This document shows, in pieces, positions 26,576-34,246 of a stretch of DNA of 64,000 nucleotides; the first letter of the stretch is position 1, and each line of letters begins with the position of its first letter. Source of the stretch: JBBSNV01 sp964458605 (lineage in GTDB: Bacteria > Pseudomonadota > Alphaproteobacteria > Reyranellales > JAQSWP01). A model generated the notes under the pieces. That model was not told where the DNA came from and did no database searches. It saw only the letters and a program-made list of their open reading frames with translations. The DNA lies in NCBI GenBank assembly GCA_964458605.1, contig CAYWLS010000023.1:1-64000 (forward strand). Direction: 5' to 3'. A program made the translations under genes and the position numbers.

Positions 26576-26822
26576 ACGCCGGGCCAGGGCATCGTCGCCG
26601 CGGCGAAGACGGACGCGCTGTCGCGGGCCGCCCGGCAGGTCGGCATGTACGGGCTGATGGCGCTGCTGCAGTTCTGGCTGCTGCCGGCCTGGTTCGGCAA
26701 AGGCCGCGGTCGACACGTCTGAATTCTGGTTCGCCAGGCAGCTCGCCATGATCGCCGGATTCGTCACCGCCTATCCGGTGACCTGGCGGCTTGTAAAGGC
26801 AGGATTGAAAGAGAAGATGTAG
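26576..26822 (+). pseudogene. Remnant of a DUF4396 membrane-protein gene
   Basis: Two frames carry the C-terminal end of a DUF4396 protein. The first reads GQGIVAAAKTDALSRAARQ then VGMYGLMALLQFW and runs to a stop at 26720; the next frame resumes at about 26700 with TSEFWFARQLAMIAGFV and ends PVTWRLVKAGLKEKM at 26822. Intact members have these blocks in one frame and close with a similar YPVNWWLIRxGIKExM end. The 5' part is missing and at least one frameshift lies near 26690-26705. Recognition is from memory of the family's ending. Confidence 0.7.
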
Positions 26823-26874
26823 CGTGGCGCGGACAGCGGAACGGGAGCCGATCGAGGACGCGATCGTGGCTGTC

Positions 26875-27399
26875 TCAGGCGGGGCGAGCGGTCGGCCGGG
26901 TGGAAGCGCGCCGCACGATCGCTGCGACGAAGGCGGCTTTTCCTTCGGTGTAGCGAAGCCGGTCGCCCTCCGCCTCCATCGCCAGTCTGCGCTTCAGTCT
27001 TGCATAGGCCGCAGCATCGGCAGGATGGGTCCGCAGCCAATCGCAAAACAGCATGCGCTCGCCATGCGTCACTTGGCCGGGGCCGCAGAGATAGAACCGG
27101 ATGCCGTACGAGGACCGGGTGCGGGTAAAGGTCCACATGCCCGCGCTATAAGGATCGCCGTGAAAGCAGTAGATGCCCGATTGTCTCACGCGGTCGACAG
27201 CGCGCCCGACGGCGGCGGCGCTTGCGAGTACGGCGTCGATATCGACCTTGGGCTTGGCGGCGAGGCCGACCACCGACCTGCTGCCGACGTGATGGATGTC
27301 TTCCACAAGATCGCCGATCGCCTGCCAGAGGCGGTGCCTTTCGCGTTCGAAGAGCGCCGGCCATAGCGGGTCGTAGTCGGCAATCTTTATCGCTTTCAT
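26875..27399 (-). CDS. GrpB/UPF0157 family protein (nucleotidyltransferase fold)
   Basis: The product from ATG 27399 is 174 residues. It has the GrpB opening DYDPLWPALFERERHRL, the HHVGSRSVVGLAAKPKVDI block near residues 36-54 (usually H[IV]GSTAVPGLxAKPxIDI) and the late YxxxKxxFV-type segment YTEGKAAFVAAIV. These proteins have a nucleotidyltransferase-like fold; biochemical roles are mostly unknown. The serine-arginine in place of serine-threonine in the GST motif is a small departure. An upstream ATG at 27420 adds 7 residues. Confidence 0.87.
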   Translation of the reverse strand: MKAIKIADYDPLWPALFERERHRLWQAIGDLVEDIHHVGSRSVVGLAAKPKVDIDAVLASAAAVGRAVDRVRQSGIYCFHGDPYSAGMWTFTRTRSSYGIRFYLCGPGQVTHGERMLFCDWLRTHPADAAAYARLKRRLAMEAEGDRLRYTEGKAAFVAAIVRRASTRPTARPA

Positions 27400-27535
27400 C
27401 CGACAGGACATGCCATGCATCGGTAGGAAATCCTACCGGATCCGCCGGCCGTCGGCCGCTGTAGAACGATGCCGGGCCTTTGGTTTGGCTCGCACGAATG
27501 CCGTCGCCTTGCGACGGCGGGGCGGCGCCGATCGT

Positions 27536-27613
27536 TGGCGCGCCCGGCTGGATTCGAACCAGCGACCTACCGCTTAGAAGGCGGTTGCTCTAGTCCAGCT
27601 GAGCTACGGGCGC
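27536..27613 (-). tRNA. tRNA-Arg (TCT)
   Basis: On the minus strand a complete 78-base cloverleaf with encoded CCA: acceptor GCGCCCG with CGGGCGC, D arm GCTC/GAGC, anticodon stem ACCGC/GCGGT enclosing CT-TCT-AA, and T arm GCTGG-TTCGAAT-CCAGC. Discriminator G. Confidence 0.97.
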
Positions 27614-27640
27614 GCTATGGCCGATGCAGAGGGCCGCGGC

Positions 27641-27943
27641 TCAATGCGTCCAGCGGCCGATGCGGTTGTAGGCGAAATTGTCGGCATAGGCCTTGGGACG
27701 TATCGCTCTGGCCTGCGGCTCCTCGACCGTGAACAGGATGCCTTCCTTCTCGGCGAAGGCGATGGCCTCTTCCTTGGTCTCGAACCACAGGCGCAGCTGG
27801 GTGCGCGTGTCGCGCGAACCGGTCCAGCCCATCAGCGGGTCGGCGATCTTCCTGCTGGGCTCGTACTCCAGCAGCCATTCCTTGGTGTTGGCGGTGCCCG
27901 ACTGCATGGCGGTCTTGGCCGGCTTGTAGATGCGTGCCTGCAT
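27641..27943 (-). CDS. NADH dehydrogenase accessory subunit, NDUFS4 family
   Basis: A 100-residue homologue of the mitochondrial 18-kDa complex I subunit (ETC complex I subunit, conserved region), which occurs in alphaproteobacterial complex I. It opens with ARIYKPAKTAMQSG, has the block WLLEYEP near residue 23 and PLMGWTGSRDTRTQLRL near 36, and ends FAYNRIGRWTH, the family's typical NFxxxRxxxWTH close. ATG at 27943 gives the normal length. It sits between tRNA-Arg and tRNA-Pro and far from a nuo operon. Confidence 0.93.
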   Translation of the reverse strand: MQARIYKPAKTAMQSGTANTKEWLLEYEPSRKIADPLMGWTGSRDTRTQLRLWFETKEEAIAFAEKEGILFTVEEPQARAIRPKAYADNFAYNRIGRWTH

Positions 27944-27997
27944 GATCCCGAAAAGCTCCCCAATCTGCACCGGCGCCAGTCCACGCAGGGCGCGCCT

Positions 27998-28074
27998 TGG
28001 TCGGGGCGGAGGGATTTGAACCCCCGACATCCTGCTCCCAAAGCAGGCGCGCTACCGGGCTGCGCTACGCCCCG
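27998..28074 (-). tRNA. tRNA-Pro (TGG)
   Basis: Minus-strand cloverleaf of 77 bases with encoded CCA: acceptor CGGGGCG with CGCCCCG, anticodon stem CCTGC/GCAGG enclosing TT-TGG-GA, T arm GGGGG-TTCAAAT-CCCTC. Discriminator A, as usual for bacterial tRNA-Pro. Confidence 0.97.
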
Positions 28075-28304
28075 TGCCCCATGGCCCGTACCCACGGCCC
28101 GTACCCAGCGGCAAGCGGCCGACAAAAGGCCCTTTTACCTACAGGAACGTGCCGCGCGCGGCAAGACCGGGCGCTGCGGTCCGAATGCCCGCCACGCCGC
28201 CCCCGCTCGGCCGCCGGACTTCGGCCACCGGACTTGGGAATCGGCTCCGCCTGGGGCAAGATGCCGGCCCGCCCCCGAGCCGATTTCGACCGAGGAATAC
28301 GCCA

Positions 28305-28970
28305 GTGTCAGCACGCGGCCCCATTCGCTTCGACCAACGCCTCTACGACTACAGCCTGACCAACTGGCTGCGCGACAGCGACGTCAAGCGGCGCCTGCGC
28401 CAGCGCACCGCCATGCTGCCCAACGCCGGCATGCAGATCAGCCCCGACCAGGGCCAGCTCATGGCGCTGCTGGCCGCCTCGATCGGTGCGCGCCACGCCA
28501 TCGAAGTCGGCACCTTCACCGGCTATTCGGCGCTGTGCGTGGCCGAGGCGCTGCCGGCCGACGGCAGGCTGATCGCCTGCGACATCTCCGACGAATACAC
28601 CGCGATCGGCAAGCCGTTCTGGCGCGAAGCCGGCGTGGCGGAGCGCATCGAGCTGCGCATCGGTCCGGCCATCGACACCCTGCACCAGCTGCTGGGCGAA
28701 GAACGCGCCGGCACCTTCGATTTCGCCTTCATCGACGCCGACAAGAGCCACTACGAGGAATATTACGAGGCCTGCCTGCAGCTGGTGCGCAGCGGCGGGC
28801 TGATCCTGATCGACAACGTGCTGTGGGGCGGCTCGGTGGCCGATCCCGCCAAGTCCGACGCCGATACCGATGCCATCCGGGCGCTGAACGCGGCCCTCCA
28901 CCAGGACCGCCGCATCGACCTGTCGCTGATCCCGATCGGCGACGGGCTGACGGTGGCAAGGAAGCGATAG
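28305..28970 (+). CDS. O-methyltransferase family 3 (SAM-dependent)
   Basis: A 221-residue class I methyltransferase resembling caffeoyl-CoA O-methyltransferases and bacterial homologues. The SAM site is AIEVGTFTGYSALCVAEALP near residues 65-84, the metal/catechol region is FDFAFIDADKSHYEEYYE near 138-155, and LIDNVLWGGSV follows near 170. Start is GTG at 28305, preceded by GAGGAA at good spacing; no ATG fits. The 230 bases upstream, between tRNA-Pro and this gene, show no further feature. Confidence 0.9.
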   Translation: MSARGPIRFDQRLYDYSLTNWLRDSDVKRRLRQRTAMLPNAGMQISPDQGQLMALLAASIGARHAIEVGTFTGYSALCVAEALPADGRLIACDISDEYTAIGKPFWREAGVAERIELRIGPAIDTLHQLLGEERAGTFDFAFIDADKSHYEEYYEACLQLVRSGGLILIDNVLWGGSVADPAKSDADTDAIRALNAALHQDRRIDLSLIPIGDGLTVARKR

Positions 28971-29005
28971 CCGGACGCCGGCAACCGGCTCGTCCGCCCG
29001 ACCGC

Positions 29006-29533
29006 CTAGAACGCCTTGCGCTGGAACATCGGGTGGATCACCAGGTCGCCCGGCTTGATGCCCAGCAGCAGCGCCGAGCCGCCGGCGATCTCCAGAACGC
29101 CGGAGACCGGCGCGCCCGAATCGATGGTGTCGGTCGATAGCGGCTTGGCATTGGCGGCGATGCGCACGATGCGGCCGTCGGCGGCGATGAACAGCATGTC
29201 GAGCGGCACCAGCGTGTTCTTCATCCAGAAGCTGACCGGACGGGGATAGCCGAAATCGAACAGCATGCCTTCGTAAGGCTTCACTTCCTTGCGGAACATC
29301 AGCCCGTGCTCCTGCTGTTCGGGCGTCAGCGCCAGCTCGATTTTGAACGCAATGTCGCCGCCGCTGGCGCGGCGGATGGTGAGTTCGCCGGTCGAGTAGA
29401 CCGGCTCGGGCCCGGGTGGCTGCTGCGCCGGGGCCAGGCCCGCGCCGACGATCGCCAACGCCATCAGCACCGCCGCCAGTGCCGCCGCCTTGCCCATCGC
29501 CACCCGAATGCCCGTCCTCGCGCCTGCCCGCAT
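29006..29533 (-). CDS. DUF192-domain exported protein
   Basis: A 175-residue protein with an N-terminal export signal (hydrophobic residues about 15-37, ending AGLAPAQQ) followed by a DUF192 domain: LTPEQQEHGLMFRKEV, GMLFDFGYPRPVSFWMKNTL and the PLDMLFIAADGRI block, then SGAPVSGVLEIAGGSA. This matches the family's MFR...M.F.F......FWM.NT..PLD.iFi pattern. Periplasmic or envelope location is inferred; function is unknown for the family. An internal ATG at 29497 is an alternative start. Confidence 0.87.
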   Translation of the reverse strand: MRAGARTGIRVAMGKAAALAAVLMALAIVGAGLAPAQQPPGPEPVYSTGELTIRRASGGDIAFKIELALTPEQQEHGLMFRKEVKPYEGMLFDFGYPRPVSFWMKNTLVPLDMLFIAADGRIVRIAANAKPLSTDTIDSGAPVSGVLEIAGGSALLLGIKPGDLVIHPMFQRKAF

Positions 29534-29696
29534 TGTCCGCCTCGTTTCGCGCCGCCCCTTGCCGCGGGCGGAATCTGATGGCGCAGACTTGGCCGAATTT
29601 GCGGCGCCGATCAATCGTCTTGCATGGCGGGCGGCCGGGGCAATCGCTTTTAGCGCCTTGTCAGGCAACCGACGGACCGCCATAGTCGCAGCCATT

Positions 29697-29789
29697 CACT
29701 GGGGGGAGCCGCCGTTTGCGGCTGAGAGGTCCGGTCAGCGGACGACCCCTAGAACCTGATCCGGTTGATACCGGCGTAGGGACTGGTGA
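29697..29789 (+). promoter_or_regulatory. TPP riboswitch (THI element)
   Basis: The leader of the downstream ABC operon carries the TPP aptamer signatures in order: GGGGGGAGCC, GCTGAGAGG (29721-29729), ACCCCTAGAACCTGATC (29745-29761), the CCGG..CCGG helix and the terminal GTAGGGA (29776-29782). TCAC at 29697 can pair with GTGA at 29786 to close the outer stem. The AGGGA at the aptamer's 3' end is at proper spacing to serve as Shine-Dalgarno for the ATG at 29792, so control is probably by hiding the ribosome site when TPP is bound. Confidence 0.95.
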
Positions 29790-29791
29790 GC

Positions 29792-30568
29792 ATGTCGTCG
29801 CAGCCTTCCTCAGCTTCCATTGCCGTTTCGGTCAGCCAGGCCCGCCTGGTCTATGACGGCGTCACCCTGTTCGACGGGCTCGATCTGGACCTGCCGCAGG
29901 GCCGCACCACCTGCCTGCTGGGGCCGAGCGGCGTGGGCAAGACCACCCTGCTGCGGCTGATCGCCGGCCTGGCCACGCCCGAGCCGCCGACCCGGGTGAG
30001 CGCGCCCCAGGGAGGCATCGATCGCGGCGCGGTGGCCTATATGGCGCAGCAGGATCTGCTGCTGCCCTGGCTCGACGTGCTGGAAAACACCGTGCTGGGC
30101 TATCGCCTCAGGCATGCGGACGATATCGAGGAGATGCGCCACCACGCCGGCACGCTGCTGACCCAGCTCGGCCTGGGCGGCGTGGCCCATCGGCTGCCGG
30201 CCACCCTGTCCGGCGGCATGCGCCAGCGCGTCGCCCTGGCCCGTACCTTGCTGGAGAACCGCAAGCTTATCCTGATGGACGAGCCGTTCTCCCAGCTCGA
30301 CGCCATCACGCGGCTGGAGCTGCAGGACCTGGCCGGGCGCTGGCTGAAGGACCGCACGGTGCTGCTGATCACCCACGATCCGCTCGAGGCGCTGCGGCTG
30401 GGCCATCGCGTGCTGGTGATGGCGGGACGACCGGCGACGATCGGCGCGGCGATCGAGCCCGAGGGCGAAGCGCCGCGCGATCCGGCCGATCCCCATCTGC
30501 TGGCATTGCAGGCCGAGCTGATCGCCCGCCTGCGCTCGGCCCACGGCAATGGCGCGGGCCGGCGATGA
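29792..30568 (+). CDS. thiZ: ABC transporter ATPase for thiamine precursor uptake
   Basis: ATP-binding subunit, 258 residues from ATG 29792 (a GTG at 29786 is also in frame but lies in the riboswitch stem). Walker A is GPSGVGKTT near residues 45-53, the signature is LSGGMRQRVALARTL near 143-157, Walker B is LILMDEPFSQLD near 163-174, and the switch histidine is in LLITHDPLEAL. It belongs to the nitrate/taurine/HMP-type ATPase family; the TPP riboswitch in the leader points to pyrimidine/thiamine precursor import. Its stop overlaps the permease start (ATGA). Confidence 0.9.
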   Translation: MSSQPSSASIAVSVSQARLVYDGVTLFDGLDLDLPQGRTTCLLGPSGVGKTTLLRLIAGLATPEPPTRVSAPQGGIDRGAVAYMAQQDLLLPWLDVLENTVLGYRLRHADDIEEMRHHAGTLLTQLGLGGVAHRLPATLSGGMRQRVALARTLLENRKLILMDEPFSQLDAITRLELQDLAGRWLKDRTVLLITHDPLEALRLGHRVLVMAGRPATIGAAIEPEGEAPRDPADPHLLALQAELIARLRSAHGNGAGRR

Positions 30569-31320
30569 AGGCGCTGCGCCTGCTGGTCACGACCGCTGGC
30601 CTGCTGCTGCTATGGCAGGCGGTGGTGTGGATCGCCCAGCCACCGGCTTTCATCCTGCCCGGCCCGCTGGCCGTCGCCGCCGCCCTCGCTGCGCGCATCG
30701 ACTTGCTGGCGCTGCAGACGCTGGTCACCGCCACCGAGATCGTCGCCGGCATGGCCCTGGGCGTGGCGCTGGGCGTGGCCAGCGGCGCTTTGCTGGTCCA
30801 GTTCGCCCCCGCACGGCGCTGGCTGCTGCCGCTGCTGGTCGCCAGCCAGGCGGTGCCGGTATTCGCCATCGCGCCGCTGCTGGTGTTGTGGCTGGGCTAC
30901 GGCATGGCCTCGAAGATCGTCATGGCGGGGCTGGTGATCTTCTTCCCGGTGTCGATCGCCTTCTTCGACGGGCTGCGCCGCGCCGAGCCCGCCTGGCTCG
31001 ATCTCGCGCGCACCATGGATGCCTCCGGCGCCGCCATGCTGTGGCAGATCCGCCTGCCCGCAGCGCTGCCCGCGCTCGGCTCGGGCCTGCGCGTGGCCGC
31101 CGCCATCGCCCCGATCGGCGCGGTGATCGGCGAATGGGTCGGCGCCTCGGCCGGGCTGGGCTACCTGATGACGCTGTCGCTGGCGCGCGGCCAGACCGCC
31201 ACCGCCTTCGCCGCGCTGGCCATCCTGACGCTGCTCGGCCTGACCCTCTATTTCGCCGTCGACGCGCTGCTGCGACGCCTGATCCCGTGGCAGTCGGAAA
31301 GCGTGATGGGCGATGTCTGA
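30565..31320 (+). CDS. thiX: ABC transporter permease for thiamine precursor uptake
   Basis: A 251-residue membrane protein of the SsuC/TauC/ThiX-type permease family with about six hydrophobic segments and the cytoplasmic EAA-loop (LDLARTMDASGAAMLWQIRLP near residues 149-169) that docks on the ATPase. Its ATG overlaps the ATPase stop by four bases. Substrate assignment follows from the shared riboswitch. Confidence 0.9.
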   Translation: MKALRLLVTTAGLLLLWQAVVWIAQPPAFILPGPLAVAAALAARIDLLALQTLVTATEIVAGMALGVALGVASGALLVQFAPARRWLLPLLVASQAVPVFAIAPLLVLWLGYGMASKIVMAGLVIFFPVSIAFFDGLRRAEPAWLDLARTMDASGAAMLWQIRLPAALPALGSGLRVAAAIAPIGAVIGEWVGASAGLGYLMTLSLARGQTATAFAALAILTLLGLTLYFAVDALLRRLIPWQSESVMGDV

Positions 31321-31338
31321 CGTTCCATGGAGAATCGC

Positions 31339-32253
31339 ATGAAATCGTTTCCCGCTTCCCTGACCATTGCTGCGCTGACCGTCCTTCTCGCCCTGCCGGC
31401 AGCGGCGGCGGACAAGATGACCGTCGTGCTGGACTGGTTCGTCAATCCCGACCACGCCGCGCTGGTGGTGGCGCGCGAGCACGGGTTCTTCGCCCGGCAC
31501 GGGCTCGACGTCGAACTGATCGCTCCGGCCGATCCCAACATCCCGCTCACCACCGTGGCCGCCGGCAAGGCCGATCTGGCCGTGAGCTACGAGCCGGTCA
31601 CCGACATGCAGATCGATACCGGCCTGCCGCTGCAACGGGTCGGCACGCTGATCGACCAGCCGCTCAACACGCTGATCGTGCTGCAGGATGGACCGGTCAA
31701 GAGCCTGGCCGACCTCAAGGGCAGAAAAATCGGCTTCTCGGTAGGCGGCTTCGAGGATGCGCTGGTCGGCGCCATGCTCGAAACGGCCGGGCTCGGCATC
31801 AAGGATGTCACCATGGTCAACGTCAATTTCAACCTGGTGACGGCGCTGATGTCGGGGCAGGTCGACGCGGTGGTCGGCGGCTATCGCAATTTCGAGATGA
31901 ACGAGCTGGCGCTGGACAAGCGGCCCGGCCGGGCCTTCTTGGTCGAGCAGAACGGCGTGCCCCGCTATGCCGAGCTGATCCTGGTGCAGCAGAAGGATGG
32001 CGCCTTTGCCCGGACCGACCGCCTGCCCCGCTTCCTGGCAGCGCTGCGCGAAGCCACCGCCTGGCTCAAGGGGCATCCCGACCAGGCGTGGACGCTGTTC
32101 GCCAAATCCGGCAAGGAATTGGACACGCCGCTGAACAGGCTGGCCTGGCGCGACACCGTTGCGCTGCTGGCCGACGATCCCGCGCGCATCGACGCTGCCC
32201 AGAGCGCCGCCTTCTACGCCTTCCTCAAGGCAAGAGGGCTGGTGAAAAAGTAA
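31339..32253 (+). CDS. thiY: Periplasmic thiamine-precursor binding protein (ThiY/NMT1-like)
   Basis: A 304-residue secreted binding protein of the NMT1/THI5-like family. The signal peptide covers about residues 1-24 (ending LPAAAAD); the mature chain starts TVVLDWFVNPDHAALVVA, the characteristic opening of ThiY-type proteins that bind formyl-aminopyrimidine or HMP-like precursors. ATG at 31339 is preceded by GGAGA; the ATG at 31327 would place that ribosome site inside the gene. No Thi5-type CCCFC iron motif is present, which argues against a synthase. Third gene of the riboswitch operon. Confidence 0.88.
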   Translation: MKSFPASLTIAALTVLLALPAAAADKMTVVLDWFVNPDHAALVVAREHGFFARHGLDVELIAPADPNIPLTTVAAGKADLAVSYEPVTDMQIDTGLPLQRVGTLIDQPLNTLIVLQDGPVKSLADLKGRKIGFSVGGFEDALVGAMLETAGLGIKDVTMVNVNFNLVTALMSGQVDAVVGGYRNFEMNELALDKRPGRAFLVEQNGVPRYAELILVQQKDGAFARTDRLPRFLAALREATAWLKGHPDQAWTLFAKSGKELDTPLNRLAWRDTVALLADDPARIDAAQSAAFYAFLKARGLVKK

Positions 32254-32346
32254 CCGGCCATCCTGTGCGTCGCGAAGGATCCTGCACCGCCGCAGACGCG
32301 GCACGCGGCGGAGGAAGATGCTCCGCTTCGCGCAGCATGACGGGGA
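32254..32346. repeat. REP-like imperfect palindrome between convergent genes (copy C)
   Basis: The spacer between thiY and the cold-shock gene has TGCGTCGCGAAGGATCCTGC on the left and GATGCTCCGCTTCGCGCAGC followed by ATGACG on the right, an imperfect inverted pair around a GC-rich centre (CCGCCGCAGACGCGGC). It shares the GCGAAG...GCTTCGC...ATGACG layout of copies at 22754 and 24163 and the same location between two gene ends. Confidence 0.5.
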
Positions 32347-32895
32347 CTACCCCAGCCTGATGTCGGTGACCTGCAGCCCCTTGGGACCTTCGCCGATGCG
32401 GATGCGCACCGCCTGGCCAGGCTGAAGCTGGTCGACGCCGTTGCGCCGCAGGATCGCGGCATGCACGAACACGTCGCGATCCAGCTCCTGCGGGCAGACG
32501 AAGCCGTAGCCGCGCTCGTTGTTGAACCACTTCACCACGCCGGGCACGAAACCGCGCGCATCGTCCGACATGGCGTCGTGAGCGTGACCGTTGACCGCCG
32601 CCGGAGGCGCGACCGTGCTGGCGCAGGTCGACACGTCGACGTCGATGATGCGAAGCACCTGCAGGCCCTTGGGCCCGCTCGCCGCCTCGCATGTCACCGT
32701 GGCGCCGGGCTTGATGTCCTCGCGGCCGATCTGACGCAGCACCGTGACGTGCAGGAACGCATCCCGTGAGCCTTCGCCCGGCGTCAGGAATCCGTACCCC
32801 TTCACGGCGTTGAACCACTTCACGGTGCCACGCAACTCGATCGTCACAGGCGCCGCGAGTTCTCCTCCCAAGACTTCGTTATCCAGGGTCGTCAT
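32347..32895 (-). CDS. Two-domain cold-shock protein
   Basis: A 182-residue protein with two cold-shock domains. The first (about residues 22-88) reads GTVKWFNAVKGYGFLTP, the second (about 115-182) VVKWFNNERGYGFVCP with DVFVHAAIL; both carry RNP1- and RNP2-like nucleic-acid-binding motifs (KGYGFL / AFLHV; RGYGFV / VFVHA). A linker of about 25 residues joins them. Such tandem CSPs are typical of alphaproteobacteria and act as RNA/ssDNA-binding chaperones. The first RNP1 phenylalanine (GFI/GFL) is intact in both. Confidence 0.94.
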   Translation of the reverse strand: MTTLDNEVLGGELAAPVTIELRGTVKWFNAVKGYGFLTPGEGSRDAFLHVTVLRQIGREDIKPGATVTCEAASGPKGLQVLRIIDVDVSTCASTVAPPAAVNGHAHDAMSDDARGFVPGVVKWFNNERGYGFVCPQELDRDVFVHAAILRRNGVDQLQPGQAVRIRIGEGPKGLQVTDIRLG

Positions 32896-33110
32896 ATTGA
32901 GCGATCCCGTTTTTTTATTTCGTACCGCAAAAAACTAACACCTTTCGGTTTTGCTGCAAACCTCCCTTGCCTTTTTACGGGTATAAAATCGCCAGGCCCG
33001 TTCGCTGTGCAGAAACCCCTGATCGAAAAGCGGAATTTGCTTGTCTTTGATCGGTCGCTTTCCGAAGGTGACGGTCCGGACGGGCCCGCGGCACCCCAGG
33101 GGAGGCTTCA
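32896..33110. promoter_or_regulatory. Divergent leader region of the cold-shock and SDR genes
   Basis: This 215-base spacer is less GC-rich than its surroundings near the cold-shock gene and holds poly-T/poly-A runs (CGTTTTTTTATTTCG, CAAAAAAC) and TACGGGTATAAAATCG. On the minus strand GATTTTATACCCGTAAAAAG could hold a -10 region giving a leader of about 90 bases for the cold-shock gene, a length at which temperature-responsive structure is common. Promoter positions are inference. Confidence 0.4.
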
Positions 33111-33983
33111 TTGTTCAGAAAAGATTTGCTCAAGGGAAAGAAGTTCCTGGTGTCCGGCGGCGGCAGCGGGCTGGGCAAATCGATGGCCGACAAATTCGCC
33201 GAGCTGGGCGCCGAACTGGTCCTGTGTGGGCGGCGCAAGGAGATGCTCGACCAGGCGGCCGACGAGATGATGAAAAATCACGGCGGCAAGGTGGTCGGCA
33301 TGCCGTGCGACATCCGCGTCGCCGAGGCGGTCGAGGATATGGTGGCGGAGATATGGCGCGCGGGTCCGCTCGACGGGCTGGTCAACAACGCCGCCGGCAA
33401 CTTCATCTCGCAGACCAAGGATTTGAGTCCGCGCGCCTTCGACGCCATCGCCAACATTGTGCTGCACGGCACGTTCTACATGACCAACGCAGTCGGCAAG
33501 CGCTGGATCGCCGAGAAGCGCAAGGGCAGCGTGCTCAGCATCCTCACCACCTGGGTGTGGACCGGCAGCCCGTTCGTGGTGCCCTCGGCCATGTCCAAGG
33601 CCGGCGTTGCCGCCATGACCAAGAGCCTGGCAGTGGAATGGGGCCGCTACGGCATCCGACTCAACGCCATCGCCCCCGGTCCCTTCCCGACTGAAGGCGC
33701 CTGGGCCCGCCTGTCGCCGATGGGCGACAATCGGGACTACGCCGACCGCATCCCGCTGGGCCGCGTCGGCAACCACAGCGAGCTGGCCAACATGGCCGCC
33801 TTCATGATGGCCGACGAGGTCGAGTATCTCAGCGGCGAGGTGATCGCGCTGGACGGTGCGCAATGGCTGCAGGGTACCGGCACCTTCGCCAGCATGCTGA
33901 AATACGGCGAGCAGGACTGGCAGCAGATCCGCGAAAGGATAAAATCGACCAACGACAGCGACAAGCGCAAGCGCAGCGTCTAG
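33111..33983 (+). CDS. SDR oxidoreductase, 2,4-dienoyl-CoA reductase-like
   Basis: A 290-residue short-chain dehydrogenase. NADP-binding motif VSGGGSGLGKSMA lies at residues 14-26 and NNAAGN near 91. The catalytic area PSAMSKAGVAAMTKSLAVEWGRYGIRLNAIAPGP lacks the classic YxxxK tyrosine at the usual place and matches the mitochondrial DECR pattern PSASAKAGVEAM instead, so reduction of 2,4-dienoyl-CoA in unsaturated fatty acid oxidation is likely. Start is TTG at 33111, chosen because GGGGAGG lies directly upstream and no ATG precedes the first beta strand. The last codons are copied in the following tandem repeat. Confidence 0.85.
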   Translation: MFRKDLLKGKKFLVSGGGSGLGKSMADKFAELGAELVLCGRRKEMLDQAADEMMKNHGGKVVGMPCDIRVAEAVEDMVAEIWRAGPLDGLVNNAAGNFISQTKDLSPRAFDAIANIVLHGTFYMTNAVGKRWIAEKRKGSVLSILTTWVWTGSPFVVPSAMSKAGVAAMTKSLAVEWGRYGIRLNAIAPGPFPTEGAWARLSPMGDNRDYADRIPLGRVGNHSELANMAAFMMADEVEYLSGEVIALDGAQWLQGTGTFASMLKYGEQDWQQIRERIKSTNDSDKRKRSV

Positions 33984-34208
33984 CTGCGCGCAAATCAGCA
34001 AGCGCAGCGTCTAGCTGCGTGCAAATCAGCAAGCGCAGCGTCTAGCTGCGTGCAAATCAGCAAGCGCAGCGTCTAGCTGCGCGCCTCACCGCGCACCGCT
34101 TAGCTGCACGCAAATCGGCAAGCGCAGCGTCTAGGCGCGCGCCCATAATGCACGCACCGTTTGGGTGCGCCCACTCGGCAACAACAGCGTCTGGCTGCCC
34201 GCCTCGAC
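33969..34208 (+). repeat. 31-bp tandem repeat starting inside the SDR 3' end
   Basis: A unit of 31 bases (AAGCGCAGCGTCTAGCTGCG then YGCAAATCAGC) begins at 33969, 34000, 34031 and 34062 with at most single-base differences, then decays through roughly four more copies (about 34091, 34120, 34150, 34180). The first unit contains the last codons and TAG stop of the SDR gene. Each intact unit holds the inverted pair GCGCAGC/GCTGCGC around GTCTA, so the array could form a row of small hairpins. It ends about 40 bases before the VanZ gene stop, which faces it. Confidence 0.93.
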
Positions 34209-34246
34209 AAGGGCGATAGTTAGGGCGATAGGTTAGGGGCGATAGG

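Noticed and set aside
33969..34208. Possible CRISPR array
   Set aside because: The repeats are directly tandem with no unique spacers, and no cas gene is present.
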